Position numbers and translations under genes: made by a program. Shown here in pieces: positions 1 to 7,633 of a DNA stretch of 36,408 bases. Every line of letters starts with the position of its first letter. Within the stretch, counting starts at the first letter, position 1. Source of the DNA: an uncultured Bacilli bacterium (lineage in GTDB: Bacteria > Bacillota_I > Bacilli_A > RF39 > UBA660); assembly GCA_944359075.1 (NCBI GenBank), contig CALVSR010000008.1, positions 1 to 36,408 of the forward strand, given 5' to 3'. The notes under the pieces are model-generated. The model ran no database searches. It was not told the origin of the DNA and was given only the letters and a program-made list of their open reading frames with translations.

Positions 1-73
1 ATTATAAAAACGGCAATAAATCTGAAAAAGAAAAAACTCCGTTTAAAAACGGAATTTAGTCTAAAAATTTACG
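1..73. repeat. 73-bp repeat, left copy (inverted copy at right end)
   Basis: Identical, base for base, to the reverse complement of 36332-36404. It holds a hairpin (TCCGTTT 38-44 pairing with AAACGGA 47-53, closing to about 5 bp once a loop is allowed) which, read on the minus strand, is followed by a T-rich run and so looks like an intrinsic terminator pointing out of the window. The motif TAAAAACGG occurs twice inside the repeat. Its last six bases, TTTACG, serve as a plausible -35 box for the next gene. Because both ends of the window stop in this repeat, the window is most likely a whole contig broken at a multi-copy sequence. Confidence 0.9.
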
Positions 74-96
74 AATTTTTTCAAATGTGATACAAT
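68..96 (+). promoter_or_regulatory. Probable sigma-A promoter of the GNAT gene
   Basis: TTTACG (68-73), a 17-bp spacer, then TACAAT (91-96) preceded by TG one base upstream (extended -10). The -35 box lies in the last six bases of the 73-bp repeat. The RBS GGAGG (107-111) sits 9 bases before the ATG at 121. Confidence 0.5.
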
Positions 97-120
97 ATTG
101 TTGATTGGAGGTTTCATACA

Positions 121-605
121 ATGACAGGAGTAGTAGATGCTTTAACAATTAGAAAGGCAACTAAAAAAGATTTTGATAGCATACTAAATTTGGCAAATCA
201 ATTATACAAAACCGAGCAACCTTTCGATAAAAATATTAAAGATGGATATTATCAAACTGAAACTGGTAAAAAAGATTTATTAAAAGCGATTCAATCCAGA
301 AAAAAATCTTTTTGGTTGCTACTATTGAAAATAGCATTGTAGGATACATTAATGGCTTCCTATATGACAAAGAAGATGTTTATATCAAAAAAGTTGCTTA
401 TTTAGATCAAATATCTATTGATAAGAACTACAAACATAAGGGAATAGGAACCAAATTGATAGATGCATTTACTGCAAAAGTGATAGAAAAAGGAGCAAAA
501 TATATAAAACTAAATGCTTTTGAAAATAATGAACCAGCGATTCGTTTATATAGTAAAAAGGGATTTGATAAGTATTCCATTTTCTATATGAAAAAAATAG
601 ATTAA
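121..605 (+). pseudogene. GNAT-family N-acetyltransferase, split by a -1 frameshift
   Basis: The two halves of one GNAT protein lie in different frames: 121-342 carries the N-terminus (LTIRKATKKDFDSILNLANQ, the usual first strand and helix), and the frame containing 312-605 carries the acetyl-CoA part, with the motif A core Q-I-S-I-D then K-H-K-G-I-G-T-K-L and a C-terminal NEPAIRLYSKKGF. Joining them at the seven-A run 300-306 restores a continuous protein of about 160 residues, the normal GNAT length. The substrate cannot be inferred. The break is either a one-base loss in the A run, a sequencing error, or real -1 slippage: A AAA AAA is in the correct phase for a -1 slip. The gene has its own promoter and RBS. 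Confidence 0.75.
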
Positions 606-696
606 TATACATAATATTTACTTTATAGTTAACTGTTTATATATCAAAATCAATTAAATAAATACAAACTAGAGAGTATAGAAAAATTAGTTAAGT

Positions 697-720
697 AAAT
701 GTTATGAAACATTTTATTTT
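697..720. terminator. Intrinsic terminator between convergent genes
   Basis: AAATGTT (697-703), loop ATGA, AACATTT (708-714), then a T-rich run on the plus strand. It ends plus-strand transcription from the GNAT gene. The 3' arm touches the stop codon of the convergent FemAB gene, so it could also act on the minus strand, though the T-run there is poorer. Confidence 0.55.
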
Positions 721-1991
721 TTAATATGATTTTTTGTGTTTTTTAAGAATTTATAAGTCTTGAATGCGATGTTATATAGGATATACATTGGTTTATCGAT
801 TACTAAATCGAATTCTCCGACTAATTCTACTACCTCGGCTCCAAAGCCTCTTTTAAAGTCAAATAATCCATAGTTTTTGGATTCTTTGCTAAAGTCTCCA
901 TCAATACCATAAAAATTAAATGTTTGATAATTGTGTTCTTTGGCATAATTAATCATTTTCCATTGTAGTAAGTATTGTGAATTATATTTCATAAATTCTT
1001 TATAAGAAGCTCCTAATAAATATACTAGTTGTCTTCCATATAACATATAAAGTCCACCAGCTATAATTTTAGTATCCCCATATTTTTCTTGATATTTTTT
1101 TAAATCCGTTATTTTTTTTTCAAACGAACCTATTTCATTTTGCAGTTCTTTTAATTGATTTTGTTTTTTAGGATTGTCTTTCATTTTTTCAACTTTTTCT
1201 AATAAGGTATGATATTCTTGTTCTATTTTTTCTAATAATTCTTTGAAATTAATTTCTACTAGTAGTATTTTTACTAAATCTTCTTTTTTTAACACATCGT
1301 AGATATTTTGATAATAAGAAAGTGGTCTATCAATAAATTCTCTACGGTCAGCTGTATGTTTCATAAGAGCTTTAAAATCTTTTAAATCTTCTCTTCCGGC
1401 TTCAATTACACGCAAACAATTTTTCTCACTATTACGGATAGACCAACGAGTTGTTGTTCGCATATTTTTAAAAATATCATCTATTTCTTTGTTTTCCAAA
1501 TCCAGTACGGATAACCACCTTGGTTCTAAATCCTTTTTTTCATCCATCGTAATATAGAAACCTTGATGAGTAAAGCCTAGTTCCTTTAGTTTATTTAGTA
1601 GAGTATTATTCTTTGTGTTTTCTATTATGTTTCCATTGATGTCATGTTCTTGATATTTTACATAGGGATTTATTTTTAAGAAAAGAGCCTTTTTTTCTTT
1701 TAGATAAATTTTTAGTTTTTCCACAAATTCTGTTAATAAAGTTAAATTATTATAGTCTAGTAAGAAGCCACGTGGTGCATATACCATTTTTTTATTGATT
1801 CCTTTTATATTTTTCATAAGAAGGACAGTTGCTGCGATAATTTTACCATTTTCTTTTAACCCAATCATTATTCCTTCCCAGTGATTTTGTTTCTTGATTT
1901 CTATCCAGTAAGGGCTTTGGAAGAATAAAGAGTATGGGTAATTTTTAGAAAAATTAATAAACTCATCTTTTTCTAATTCTACTAAATTCAT
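714..1991 (-). CDS. FemAB-family peptidoglycan branching aminoacyltransferase (second of two)
   Basis: This 425-residue protein has the FemA/FemB/FemX/MurM architecture: two GNAT-like halves with a long antiparallel coiled-coil arm inserted in the second half (roughly residues 245-305, many Lys/Glu heptads). FemABX proteins use aminoacyl-tRNA to add residues to the stem-peptide side chain of lipid II at the cytoplasmic membrane face. Family features visible are SYWIEIKKQNHW-like text near the N-terminus, YAPRGFLLDY around residue 70, and FYGIDGDFSKES...FKRGFGAEVVELVGEFD near the end. The start ATG overlaps the stop of the upstream paralogue by four bases (ATGA), so the two are translationally coupled. 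Which amino acid is transferred cannot be read from sequence. Confidence 0.88.
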   Translation of the reverse strand: MNLVELEKDEFINFSKNYPYSLFFQSPYWIEIKKQNHWEGIMIGLKENGKIIAATVLLMKNIKGINKKMVYAPRGFLLDYNNLTLLTEFVEKLKIYLKEKKALFLKINPYVKYQEHDINGNIIENTKNNTLLNKLKELGFTHQGFYITMDEKKDLEPRWLSVLDLENKEIDDIFKNMRTTTRWSIRNSEKNCLRVIEAGREDLKDFKALMKHTADRREFIDRPLSYYQNIYDVLKKEDLVKILLVEINFKELLEKIEQEYHTLLEKVEKMKDNPKKQNQLKELQNEIGSFEKKITDLKKYQEKYGDTKIIAGGLYMLYGRQLVYLLGASYKEFMKYNSQYLLQWKMINYAKEHNYQTFNFYGIDGDFSKESKNYGLFDFKRGFGAEVVELVGEFDLVIDKPMYILYNIAFKTYKFLKNTKNHIKK

Positions 1992-3274
1992 TTTTGACCT
2001 CTTTTCTTTTTTGCCATTTTTTTCACCATGTTACGATAAACTGGTACAAGTTTTGTGAAAACGAAATACATAAATGGTTTGATAACATAGTCAAATTCGC
2101 CAGTAAATTCTATGTAATCCCCACCAAATTTCTTTTTAAATTCATGAAGACCTATTAATGGGTTGTCTTCTCTTAAGTCCCCAATGGTACCGAATTGGTC
2201 ATAAATTTTAGTACCCTTATCGTAATAGTATTTAATATGTGTTTTATAAGTTTCATAATTCGTATAAGTATCCGTTAAAATATTATGGTTTCCTGCGTAT
2301 AATACCCAGGCTTTATCTCCGTATTCTATAATAAAATGAGCACTTAAAGTAATGTTATTATCATATTCTGTTTTAAGGCTGATATATCTAGATAAATCAT
2401 TACTAATTTTATTCATTCTTTTTTCTAATTCTTGTTTTTTGATATTTTGACTCTTACTTAGGTTTTCTTTTGGAAGCTGTTTTAATTCTTCTTTTAATTC
2501 ATCTTGAATATTAGTTTGCCTGTTAATGATTTTATCTAAGTCAATGCTTCCTAAAAATAAATTGCAGGAATTGTCTTGATTCCAAATTTCATATAATGAT
2601 TGATAGTACTGGTTGTTATGAGTGACAAAGTCTTTTCTATTTTCTGTTAAAATCATTAAATCATAGAAAGTATTGATATCCTCTTTGGTACCTATTTTTA
2701 CTTCTACAAAGAAATCTTCTGCTTTTTTGATTCTCTGTTTTGTTGTTTTTGAAAAATTGTTTTCAATTTCTTCCCAAGGCCTGTCCATATTGATTCTAAA
2801 AGTGTATCGTGGTTGCATTGTTTCAAAGTTTTTTGTAAATCCTAAATGCTTGTACCCTAATTTCTTTAATAACTCTAATTCTTGATTATTCTTTTCTATC
2901 AGTTTATTTCCCAATGTATCTTCACTATTATAAATAATATCCGGATCTATTTTAAAGAAAATCGCTTTTTTCTTTTTAGAATAATCTTTTAGCTTGGTTG
3001 TAAATTCTTTTAATATTTCTTCATTGCTATAATCTAAAATAAAGCCACGAGGCGCATAAAAATAACATAAATTTAGTGGTAATTTTTTTTCTAATAATAA
3101 TGCAGTAGCTATTAAATTTTGTTTGTCATCTTCTAATCCTACATAGTGGGGAATTAAGTTTTTTTCTTTTTTCGAAAACTCTCCCCAGGCATAGGATTGA
3201 AGGAAATGACTTTTTTTATGATTTTTTACAAATTTCTCATATTTTTCTTTTGGTATATTTTCTATAAACTTCAT
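1988..3274 (-). CDS. FemAB-family peptidoglycan branching aminoacyltransferase (first of two)
   Basis: A 428-residue paralogue of the following gene with the same layout: N-terminal SYAWGEFSKKEK, YAPRGFILDY, KTTKQRIKKAEDF (the RWSIRNSEKN position in the partner), a coiled-coil insert around residues 245-300, and GTIGDLRED...FKKKFGGDYIEFTGEFDYV at the C-terminus. Two non-identical copies suggest sequential addition of two residues to the cross-bridge, as FemX/FemA/FemB or MurM/MurN do; that is inference. The RBS is GGTGAT just before the ATG, and a TATAAT box lies at 3290-3295 on the minus strand with no good -35. The intergenic region to 3377 is shared with a divergent gene. Confidence 0.88.
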   Translation of the reverse strand: MKFIENIPKEKYEKFVKNHKKSHFLQSYAWGEFSKKEKNLIPHYVGLEDDKQNLIATALLLEKKLPLNLCYFYAPRGFILDYSNEEILKEFTTKLKDYSKKKKAIFFKIDPDIIYNSEDTLGNKLIEKNNQELELLKKLGYKHLGFTKNFETMQPRYTFRINMDRPWEEIENNFSKTTKQRIKKAEDFFVEVKIGTKEDINTFYDLMILTENRKDFVTHNNQYYQSLYEIWNQDNSCNLFLGSIDLDKIINRQTNIQDELKEELKQLPKENLSKSQNIKKQELEKRMNKISNDLSRYISLKTEYDNNITLSAHFIIEYGDKAWVLYAGNHNILTDTYTNYETYKTHIKYYYDKGTKIYDQFGTIGDLREDNPLIGLHEFKKKFGGDYIEFTGEFDYVIKPFMYFVFTKLVPVYRNMVKKMAKKKRGQK

Positions 3275-3324
3275 ATTATCACCATTCTTATTATATCATT
3301 TTTTCTTGTGTTTAAAAGAAATAT

Positions 3325-3353
3325 TTGAACTTAGAATATCCTTCTGCTATAAT
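3325..3353 (+). promoter_or_regulatory. Sigma-A promoter for the gene at 3377
   Basis: TTGAAC (3325-3330), exactly 17 bases, then TATAAT (3348-3353). The RBS GGAGGG follows at 3364-3369, before the ATG at 3377. Confidence 0.75.
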
Positions 3354-3376
3354 ATAAATCATTTGGAGGGAGTAGT

Positions 3377-4006
3377 ATGACTAGAGAAGAAATGGAATTT
3401 ATTAGAAGTTTAAATTTTGATCAGCTTTATATTTTGAAAGGTCTATTGCAACAGCGCCAAAATAATTTAGAAGCTGGATCCTACATTGAGCTTTTATTAA
3501 GTGGATCTGATTTATCTTGTAATGTGATAGAATTATTAAAAAATATTCCTATTACTTATTTGCCAGTATTTGGAATTGATCTAAGTCGATTGGCAAATCA
3601 AGTACCTACTATATATGATTATTATACACAAAAAAATCAGCATTATTTTCGTTCTATTGGAAAGACAAAAGAAGCTTGTCTGAATTCTGCTAGTGATTTG
3701 GTTTTAACCTATTTACAAGAAGAATATGATTATAGAAAAAATCATTATTCAGAAATTTACACAGGAAAAATGTTATTAGATTTGGATATGGATAAAAAAC
3801 AGGAATTCGTTTTAGAACAGCAGGCTCAAATTTATAATTATTTTTACGATATGAATGGTCAATATGTGTTTACTATGTCGAAAACATTTGATATTCGTAG
3901 TAGTAAGAATCAGAGTAAAGTAATAGAAATTTTAGCCAGATATTCTCATTTAGAAGATTTACAAACTCATAATATCCAAAGCTTTCAAAAATTTATCAAA
4001 AAATAA
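3377..4006 (+). CDS. Conserved-looking protein of unknown function, 209 aa
   Basis: I do not recognise the family. The protein is soluble, has no signal peptide or membrane segment, and is predicted mostly alpha-helical, with a Gln-rich N-terminal helix (ILKGLLQQRQNN) and a Tyr-rich middle. It is transcribed alone from a good sigma-A promoter, has an RBS (GGAGGG) at correct spacing, and ends at a bidirectional terminator shared with the convergent small gene. Coding potential is supported by the strong signals on both sides. No catalytic motif was found. Confidence 0.75.
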   Translation: MTREEMEFIRSLNFDQLYILKGLLQQRQNNLEAGSYIELLLSGSDLSCNVIELLKNIPITYLPVFGIDLSRLANQVPTIYDYYTQKNQHYFRSIGKTKEACLNSASDLVLTYLQEEYDYRKNHYSEIYTGKMLLDLDMDKKQEFVLEQQAQIYNYFYDMNGQYVFTMSKTFDIRSSKNQSKVIEILARYSHLEDLQTHNIQSFQKFIKK

Positions 4007-4027
4007 AGATGTCCAAGTGGCATCTTT
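4005..4027. terminator. Bidirectional intrinsic terminator
   Basis: AAAGATG (4005-4011) pairs with CATCTTT (4021-4027) around a 9-base loop, with T-runs on both strands. It serves the gene ending at 4006 (+) and the gene whose stop is at 4028-4030 (-). Confidence 0.7.
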
Positions 4028-4246
4028 TTACATCATATTATAGCTATTGGGTTGATAATTAGAAGTATAATTATCATGATATGGTGTTGGTGTGTTTTCC
4101 AGTTTTTCTATTTTGTTTTTTAAACGCATAACTTCTTTTTCTAAGTTATACACTCTATTCTCAAGATTTCTAATATCTTGATTAAAATTCATATTGGGAT
4201 AATTCATTCCACCTTGAAAAGCGAAAGGCTGCATATTATTATTCAT
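4028..4246 (-). CDS. Small Asn-rich coiled-coil protein, 72 aa
   Basis: The protein has three parts: an Asn/Met/Gln-rich head (about 1-25), a short coiled coil (about 26-50, heptads of Ile/Leu/Val with Glu/Lys), and a Pro/Tyr/Asn-rich tail ending PNSYNMM. This head-coil-tail composition resembles small spore-coat or spore-surface proteins of Bacilli, but there is no specific family match I can name, so a coat role is only a suggestion. The RBS AGGAG lies about 12 bases before the ATG. Confidence 0.65.
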   Translation of the reverse strand: MNNNMQPFAFQGGMNYPNMNFNQDIRNLENRVYNLEKEVMRLKNKIEKLENTPTPYHDNYTSNYQPNSYNMM

Positions 4247-4305
4247 GACAAAGACATCTCCTTTATTTATTTTATTATATGTTATATAATGAAAATGGTG
4301 ATAAC

Positions 4306-4935
4306 ATGAGACTTCGAAATGTAAAAAATAAACAAGAAATTATGGATGCATCTTCTTATTTAGTATTCAATCCGAAAGATTACTGTGGACATTGGAAAGA
4401 TTTTTTTGGAAATGATCATCCAATTCATATTGAAATTGGAACAGGCAAAGGAAGATTTATTATTGAAAAGGCATTACAGAATCCAAATATTAATTTTATT
4501 GGGATTGAGAAATTTGATAGTGTAATTGCGAGAGCTTTAGAGAAAATACCAGAAGGGCTTCCTAATTTAAAAATGGTTCGAATCAATGCCTTGGAGATAG
4601 ATGAAGTATTTCATCATGAGATCGATACGATTTATTTAAACTTTTCAGATCCTTGGCCAAAGAAAAGATGGCATAAGCGTAGACTTACTAGTTCTATTTT
4701 TTTAAATAAGTATGATTCTTTATTTTGTAAAAATCCTTGTATTATTCAAAAAACAGATAATATGTCTTTGTTTGAATATTCTATTTGTTCTCTTAGTGAA
4801 AATGGATATATTATAAAAGAAATTTCTTTAGATTTACATCATTCTGAAATAGAAGGAAATATTATGACAGAATATGAGGAAAAATTTTCTAAAAAAGGAA
4901 ATCCTATCTATTATTTGGTAGCTATAAAAAAATAA
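4306..4935 (+). CDS. trmB: tRNA (guanine-N7)-methyltransferase TrmB
   Basis: Transfers methyl from S-adenosylmethionine to N7 of G46 in the tRNA variable loop. The start at 4306 is chosen because the protein then begins MRLRN like Bacillus TrmB, GGTGAT precedes it, and the in-frame ATG at 4279 lies upstream of a TATAAT box at 4285-4290. Motifs: SAM-binding G-T-G-K-G (45-49), the acidic E-K-F-D following IGI (about 68-71), the family signature NFSDPWPKK with RWHKRR (112-126), a Lys-Thr-Asp (around 152), and the C-terminal GNIMTEYEEKF. The 209-residue length is normal. Complete and intact. Confidence 0.97.
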   Translation: MRLRNVKNKQEIMDASSYLVFNPKDYCGHWKDFFGNDHPIHIEIGTGKGRFIIEKALQNPNINFIGIEKFDSVIARALEKIPEGLPNLKMVRINALEIDEVFHHEIDTIYLNFSDPWPKKRWHKRRLTSSIFLNKYDSLFCKNPCIIQKTDNMSLFEYSICSLSENGYIIKEISLDLHHSEIEGNIMTEYEEKFSKKGNPIYYLVAIKK

Positions 4936-4996
4936 ATAAAAAAATAATTTTTCTTTCTTTAATTATTTGGTATAATAGTAACAGAGTAGGTGAATT

Positions 4997-5656
4997 ATGA
5001 AGAAACTGTTGTTTTTAAGTGCCATGATTTTACTCTTAAGTGGTTGTTCTGTTGTCTATATTGATAAACAGTCTATTGATGAAATTGTTTACTCGATTAT
5101 TAGTAATGATACTAATTTGAAATCAGTTTCTTTGGAAGGTTATTCTTACTTTCTTCCACAAGGAGTTAGTTTGAATAGAAACCAAAAAGAAAATTCTATT
5201 TTATATTATAATCATAAGAAAATGTATTTATATGTTGATTTGATTTCTTATTATCATAAAGTTGATAGTAATTATACAAAGAATGCAACTGCTTATTACT
5301 CACTACCTATCGATTATAATGGGAATAAGGGTTATTTAGAAATTACACAAATTTCTACAAATTACTTTATTGAGTTTATGTATCATTATAGTAAAATAGA
5401 GGCTTATGTTAGTGAGCAAGATATTAAAAAAACAATTACTGTTATGGCTTATATTTTGAATAGCATAGAGTTTAATGATCCTGTTATTGAGTCGTTAGTT
5501 GGAGAGAATTTATTAAACTATTCTGAAGAACAATTTAATATTTTCCAGCCTAATGGTGAACAAAGTGATTATTTGGATTATATAGAACAGTATGATGATG
5601 GCCGTATCAATAGTAAAGATGAAGATATCTTAGAGTTAGATGGAAATATAGAGTAA
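4997..5656 (+). CDS. Putative lipoprotein of unknown function, 219 aa
   Basis: The N-terminus MKKLLFLSAMILLLSGC is a classic lipoprotein signal: two Lys, a hydrophobic stretch and lipobox L-S-G-C, with Cys17 as the lipidated residue. The mature part is rich in Tyr, Asn, Ser and Asp, with no recognisable enzyme motif, and ends in a very acidic tail. TATAAT at 4971-4976 and GGTGA before the ATG are visible. It opens a tightly spaced run of four envelope-type genes (next start 12 bases on), so a membrane or cell-wall function is likely. The specific role is unknown. Confidence 0.8.
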   Translation: MKKLLFLSAMILLLSGCSVVYIDKQSIDEIVYSIISNDTNLKSVSLEGYSYFLPQGVSLNRNQKENSILYYNHKKMYLYVDLISYYHKVDSNYTKNATAYYSLPIDYNGNKGYLEITQISTNYFIEFMYHYSKIEAYVSEQDIKKTITVMAYILNSIEFNDPVIESLVGENLLNYSEEQFNIFQPNGEQSDYLDYIEQYDDGRINSKDEDILELDGNIE

Positions 5657-5668
5657 GGAAGGGTGTAT

Positions 5669-6553
5669 ATGAAACTTTTAGAAAAATTAAAAAATACTTT
5701 TTTTGAAGAAGAATATATCGAAGTAGAGGAACCAGAAGTTAAGAAGCAAGAAGTTGCTAGAAAAGTAGAACCAAAAGAAGTCAAAAAAGAGGAGCCTTCA
5801 ATTGTTCCTATAGAGGAAAAAGCTTCCCAAACGACTATAGAAGAAAAAAAGATTGAGAATTATTCGGATAGAGAACTTTCTAGAAAGGACAGTAAGCTTC
5901 CTTATTTTGAAGATGAAGATTTTATAGAGGTGGATGTAAAATCTATAAAAAAAGAGGAACCTAAAAAGTTATATGGAGAAAGTGTGGACAAGTTATACAG
6001 TTCTATTAATTATTCTAGTTCTCCATCTAATAAACCATATGGTGCTCCTTTAAAAGAGGCTTTTAAGCCAACACCCATTATCTCTCCAATCTATGGTATT
6101 TTAGATAAAAATTATCGAAAAGAAGAAGTAGTTGATAAAAAAGATAAAACACCTAGTGTTAGTAGTTATGTTTCCAGAAAAAATGCTGATTTAGATTCCG
6201 TTCGCAGAAAGGCTTATGGTGGCTTAGATCCATTAGAGGAAATGAATAAATCAACGGTAACTTCTGTTGGTGATAGTGAAGTAGAAGAAGATAATTTGTT
6301 GTATGATATGACAAGTGATCACTCTAAACCTATGGTTGATCAAGTGACGATTGCAGATGCTGAGGAATATTTTCAAGATCTTGGGTTAGAATATAATATT
6401 GATTACAAAGATGCTCGTTATGAGAAAGCTACTGGTAGAAGAAGTAATGTTCAACAAGAAGAAACAAAAAGTACAGATGTATCAGAAGATGCCAATTTAG
6501 AAGATAATCTATTTGATTTAATTGATTCCATGTATAAGGATGGTGAAGAGTAA
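5669..6553 (+). CDS. Acidic low-complexity cytoplasmic protein of unknown function
   Basis: About 294 residues, strongly charged (repeated Glu-Glu-Pro/Lys-Lys segments in the first 110 residues), with no membrane segment. It looks largely disordered, with a short amphipathic N-terminus (MKLLEKLKNTFF) that could touch the membrane and a conserved-looking C-terminal stretch DQVTIADAEEYFQDLGLEY. The ATG at 5669 is chosen over the GTG at 5663 because AGGAAGG (5656-5662) is then properly spaced. The stop overlaps the next start by one base (taATGg). No family recognised. Partnership with the neighbouring membrane proteins is inferred from tight spacing only. Confidence 0.75.
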   Translation: MKLLEKLKNTFFEEEYIEVEEPEVKKQEVARKVEPKEVKKEEPSIVPIEEKASQTTIEEKKIENYSDRELSRKDSKLPYFEDEDFIEVDVKSIKKEEPKKLYGESVDKLYSSINYSSSPSNKPYGAPLKEAFKPTPIISPIYGILDKNYRKEEVVDKKDKTPSVSSYVSRKNADLDSVRRKAYGGLDPLEEMNKSTVTSVGDSEVEEDNLLYDMTSDHSKPMVDQVTIADAEEYFQDLGLEYNIDYKDARYEKATGRRSNVQQEETKSTDVSEDANLEDNLFDLIDSMYKDGEE

Positions 6554-6849
6554 TGGATTCTTTATTAGAATATTTTCCGGTTGTATTATATGTTTTGGGT
6601 ATTATTTTATTAGTTATATTAATTATTTTAGGGATCAAATTAATTAAAACAGTAAATCAGACGAATGCAATTTTAGAAGATGCATATAATAAAACTAAGT
6701 CTTTGAATGGTCTTTTCCATGCAATTGATGCGATTACAGATAGTTTATCTTCTATTAGTGATAGTATCGTTGGTAATCTTACAGCTATTATTGGAAAAGT
6801 ATTTCATAGAAAAACAAGAAAAATGAAGGAGAATGAAGAAGATGAGTAA
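6553..6849 (+). CDS. DUF948-like single-pass membrane protein
   Basis: A 98-residue protein with one long N-terminal membrane helix (about residues 8-32, VVLYVLGIILLVILIILGIKL) followed by a helical cytoplasmic region (TVNQTNAILEDAYNKTKSLNGL...ITDSLSSISDSIVG), the arrangement typical of the DUF948/YtxG-type proteins that sit beside YtxH in Firmicutes. The next gene is indeed a YtxH-domain protein and overlaps it by 8 bases, which supports the assignment. Function in the family is poorly defined (stress- or envelope-associated). Confidence 0.75.
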   Translation: MDSLLEYFPVVLYVLGIILLVILIILGIKLIKTVNQTNAILEDAYNKTKSLNGLFHAIDAITDSLSSISDSIVGNLTAIIGKVFHRKTRKMKENEEDE

Positions 6850-7282
6850 GAAAGAGAAAAATAAGAAAAAAAGTGGGGCCGGTAAGTTTATATTAGGTGC
6901 TTTAGTTGGTGCTGGACTTGGAATTTTGTTTGCTCCTAAGGCAGGAAGTGAAACTAGAAGAGAGTTAAAAGAAAAAATGGCAGAGTTATTAAAAAAAACC
7001 AAAGAAATTGATATGGACGAAGTAAAAGAAAAAATTACTTTAAAAATTGAAGAAATTAAGGAAGAACTTAGTGATTTAGATCGTGAAAAAGTGTTAAAGA
7101 TCGCGAAAGAAAAGGGAAATGATATTAAAGATAAATGTGGAGAATTGGTTGAATTAGCGAAAGAAAAAGGAACTCCAATCTTGGAAAAGGCTGCTAATGA
7201 AGTTCGTGAAAAAGCGATTGATGCTGTAAAAGAAATTTTAGAAAGATTAGAAGCTGCAGATCGTAAGGCAAAAAATAAGTAG
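6842..7282 (+). CDS. YtxH-domain general stress-type protein
   Basis: After a Lys-rich start comes the YtxH signature: a glycine-rich hydrophobic helix (KFILGALVGAGLGILFAPKAG, one membrane or amphipathic pass) followed by SETRRELKEKM and a long Lys/Glu-rich coiled-coil tail. The ATG at 6842 is preferred to the one at 6833 because AAGGAG (6826-6831) is 10 bases upstream of it and only one base from the other. It overlaps the DUF948-like gene by 8 bases and the pair is closed by a terminator at 7334. YtxH proteins are stress-induced in Bacillus; the molecular role is unknown. Confidence 0.85.
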   Translation: MSKKEKNKKKSGAGKFILGALVGAGLGILFAPKAGSETRRELKEKMAELLKKTKEIDMDEVKEKITLKIEEIKEELSDLDREKVLKIAKEKGNDIKDKCGELVELAKEKGTPILEKAANEVREKAIDAVKEILERLEAADRKAKNK

Positions 7283-7333
7283 TGATGTGGTTTCAATCAT
7301 ATAAAGATTTTCTTATAATAAAAGATTCAAAGG

Positions 7334-7360
7334 AATGTAGATGGTTCTACATTTTTTACT
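7334..7360 (+). terminator. Intrinsic terminator of the envelope gene cluster
   Basis: AATGTAGA (7334-7341), loop TGGT, TCTACATT (7346-7353), then a T-rich run. Confidence 0.85.
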
Positions 7361-7375
7361 TTTTATGAAAAAAAA

Positions 7376-7404
7376 TTGGCATAAAAAGAAATTTATGCTA
7401 ATAT
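7376..7404 (+). promoter_or_regulatory. Sigma-A promoter of the tyrS T-box transcript
   Basis: TTGGCA (7376-7381), 17-base spacer, TAATAT (7399-7404). It lies just upstream of the T-box stem I base, giving a transcript start near 7411. Confidence 0.75.
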
Positions 7405-7410
7405 AGTAAG

Positions 7411-7620
7411 TGTAATTTAACATTGATTGGTTTTTAGTAGTTAGTATATGTATAGATAGAGAGTTTATGGTTGGTGAAAATGAACATAGTATGCTAATGA
7501 ATTACATGCCATGAGTTAAATCGGAATAGTCCGTTATGCTATTGAGATAGATGGATTTCTATGAATTAAGGTGGTACCACGATTATGTCGTCCTTATTTT
7601 ATAGGAATTTTTCTTTTATT
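7411..7620 (+). promoter_or_regulatory. T-box riboswitch, tyrosine-specific
   Basis: The leader senses uncharged tRNA-Tyr and controls tyrS by antitermination. The conserved T-box AAGGTGGTACCACG is at 7568-7581. Stem I closes with TTTAAC (7416-7421) against GTTAAA (7515-7520). The specifier loop shows AGTA (7436-7439) on the 5' side and GAA (7499-7501) on the 3' side, putting TAC (a Tyr codon) at 7503-7505 as specifier. The bulge TGGT (7572-7575) matches a tRNA ending A-CCA, the usual discriminator for tRNA-Tyr. AAGG (7568-7571) pairs with CCTT (7592-7595) in the antiterminator; the alternative terminator uses TCCT (7591-7594) with AGGA (7603-7606) and the following T-run. Confidence 0.93.
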
Positions 7621-7633
7621 AGGAGGAGATATT

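Noticed and set aside
6745-7296. A minus-strand 183-residue Ser/Phe-rich reading frame
   Set aside because: It is antisense to the DUF948-like and YtxH genes and mirrors their Lys/Glu-rich codons.
7571-7633. An N-terminal extension of TyrS
   Set aside because: These codons overlap the T-box antiterminator and terminator; the proper RBS and family start are at 7634.
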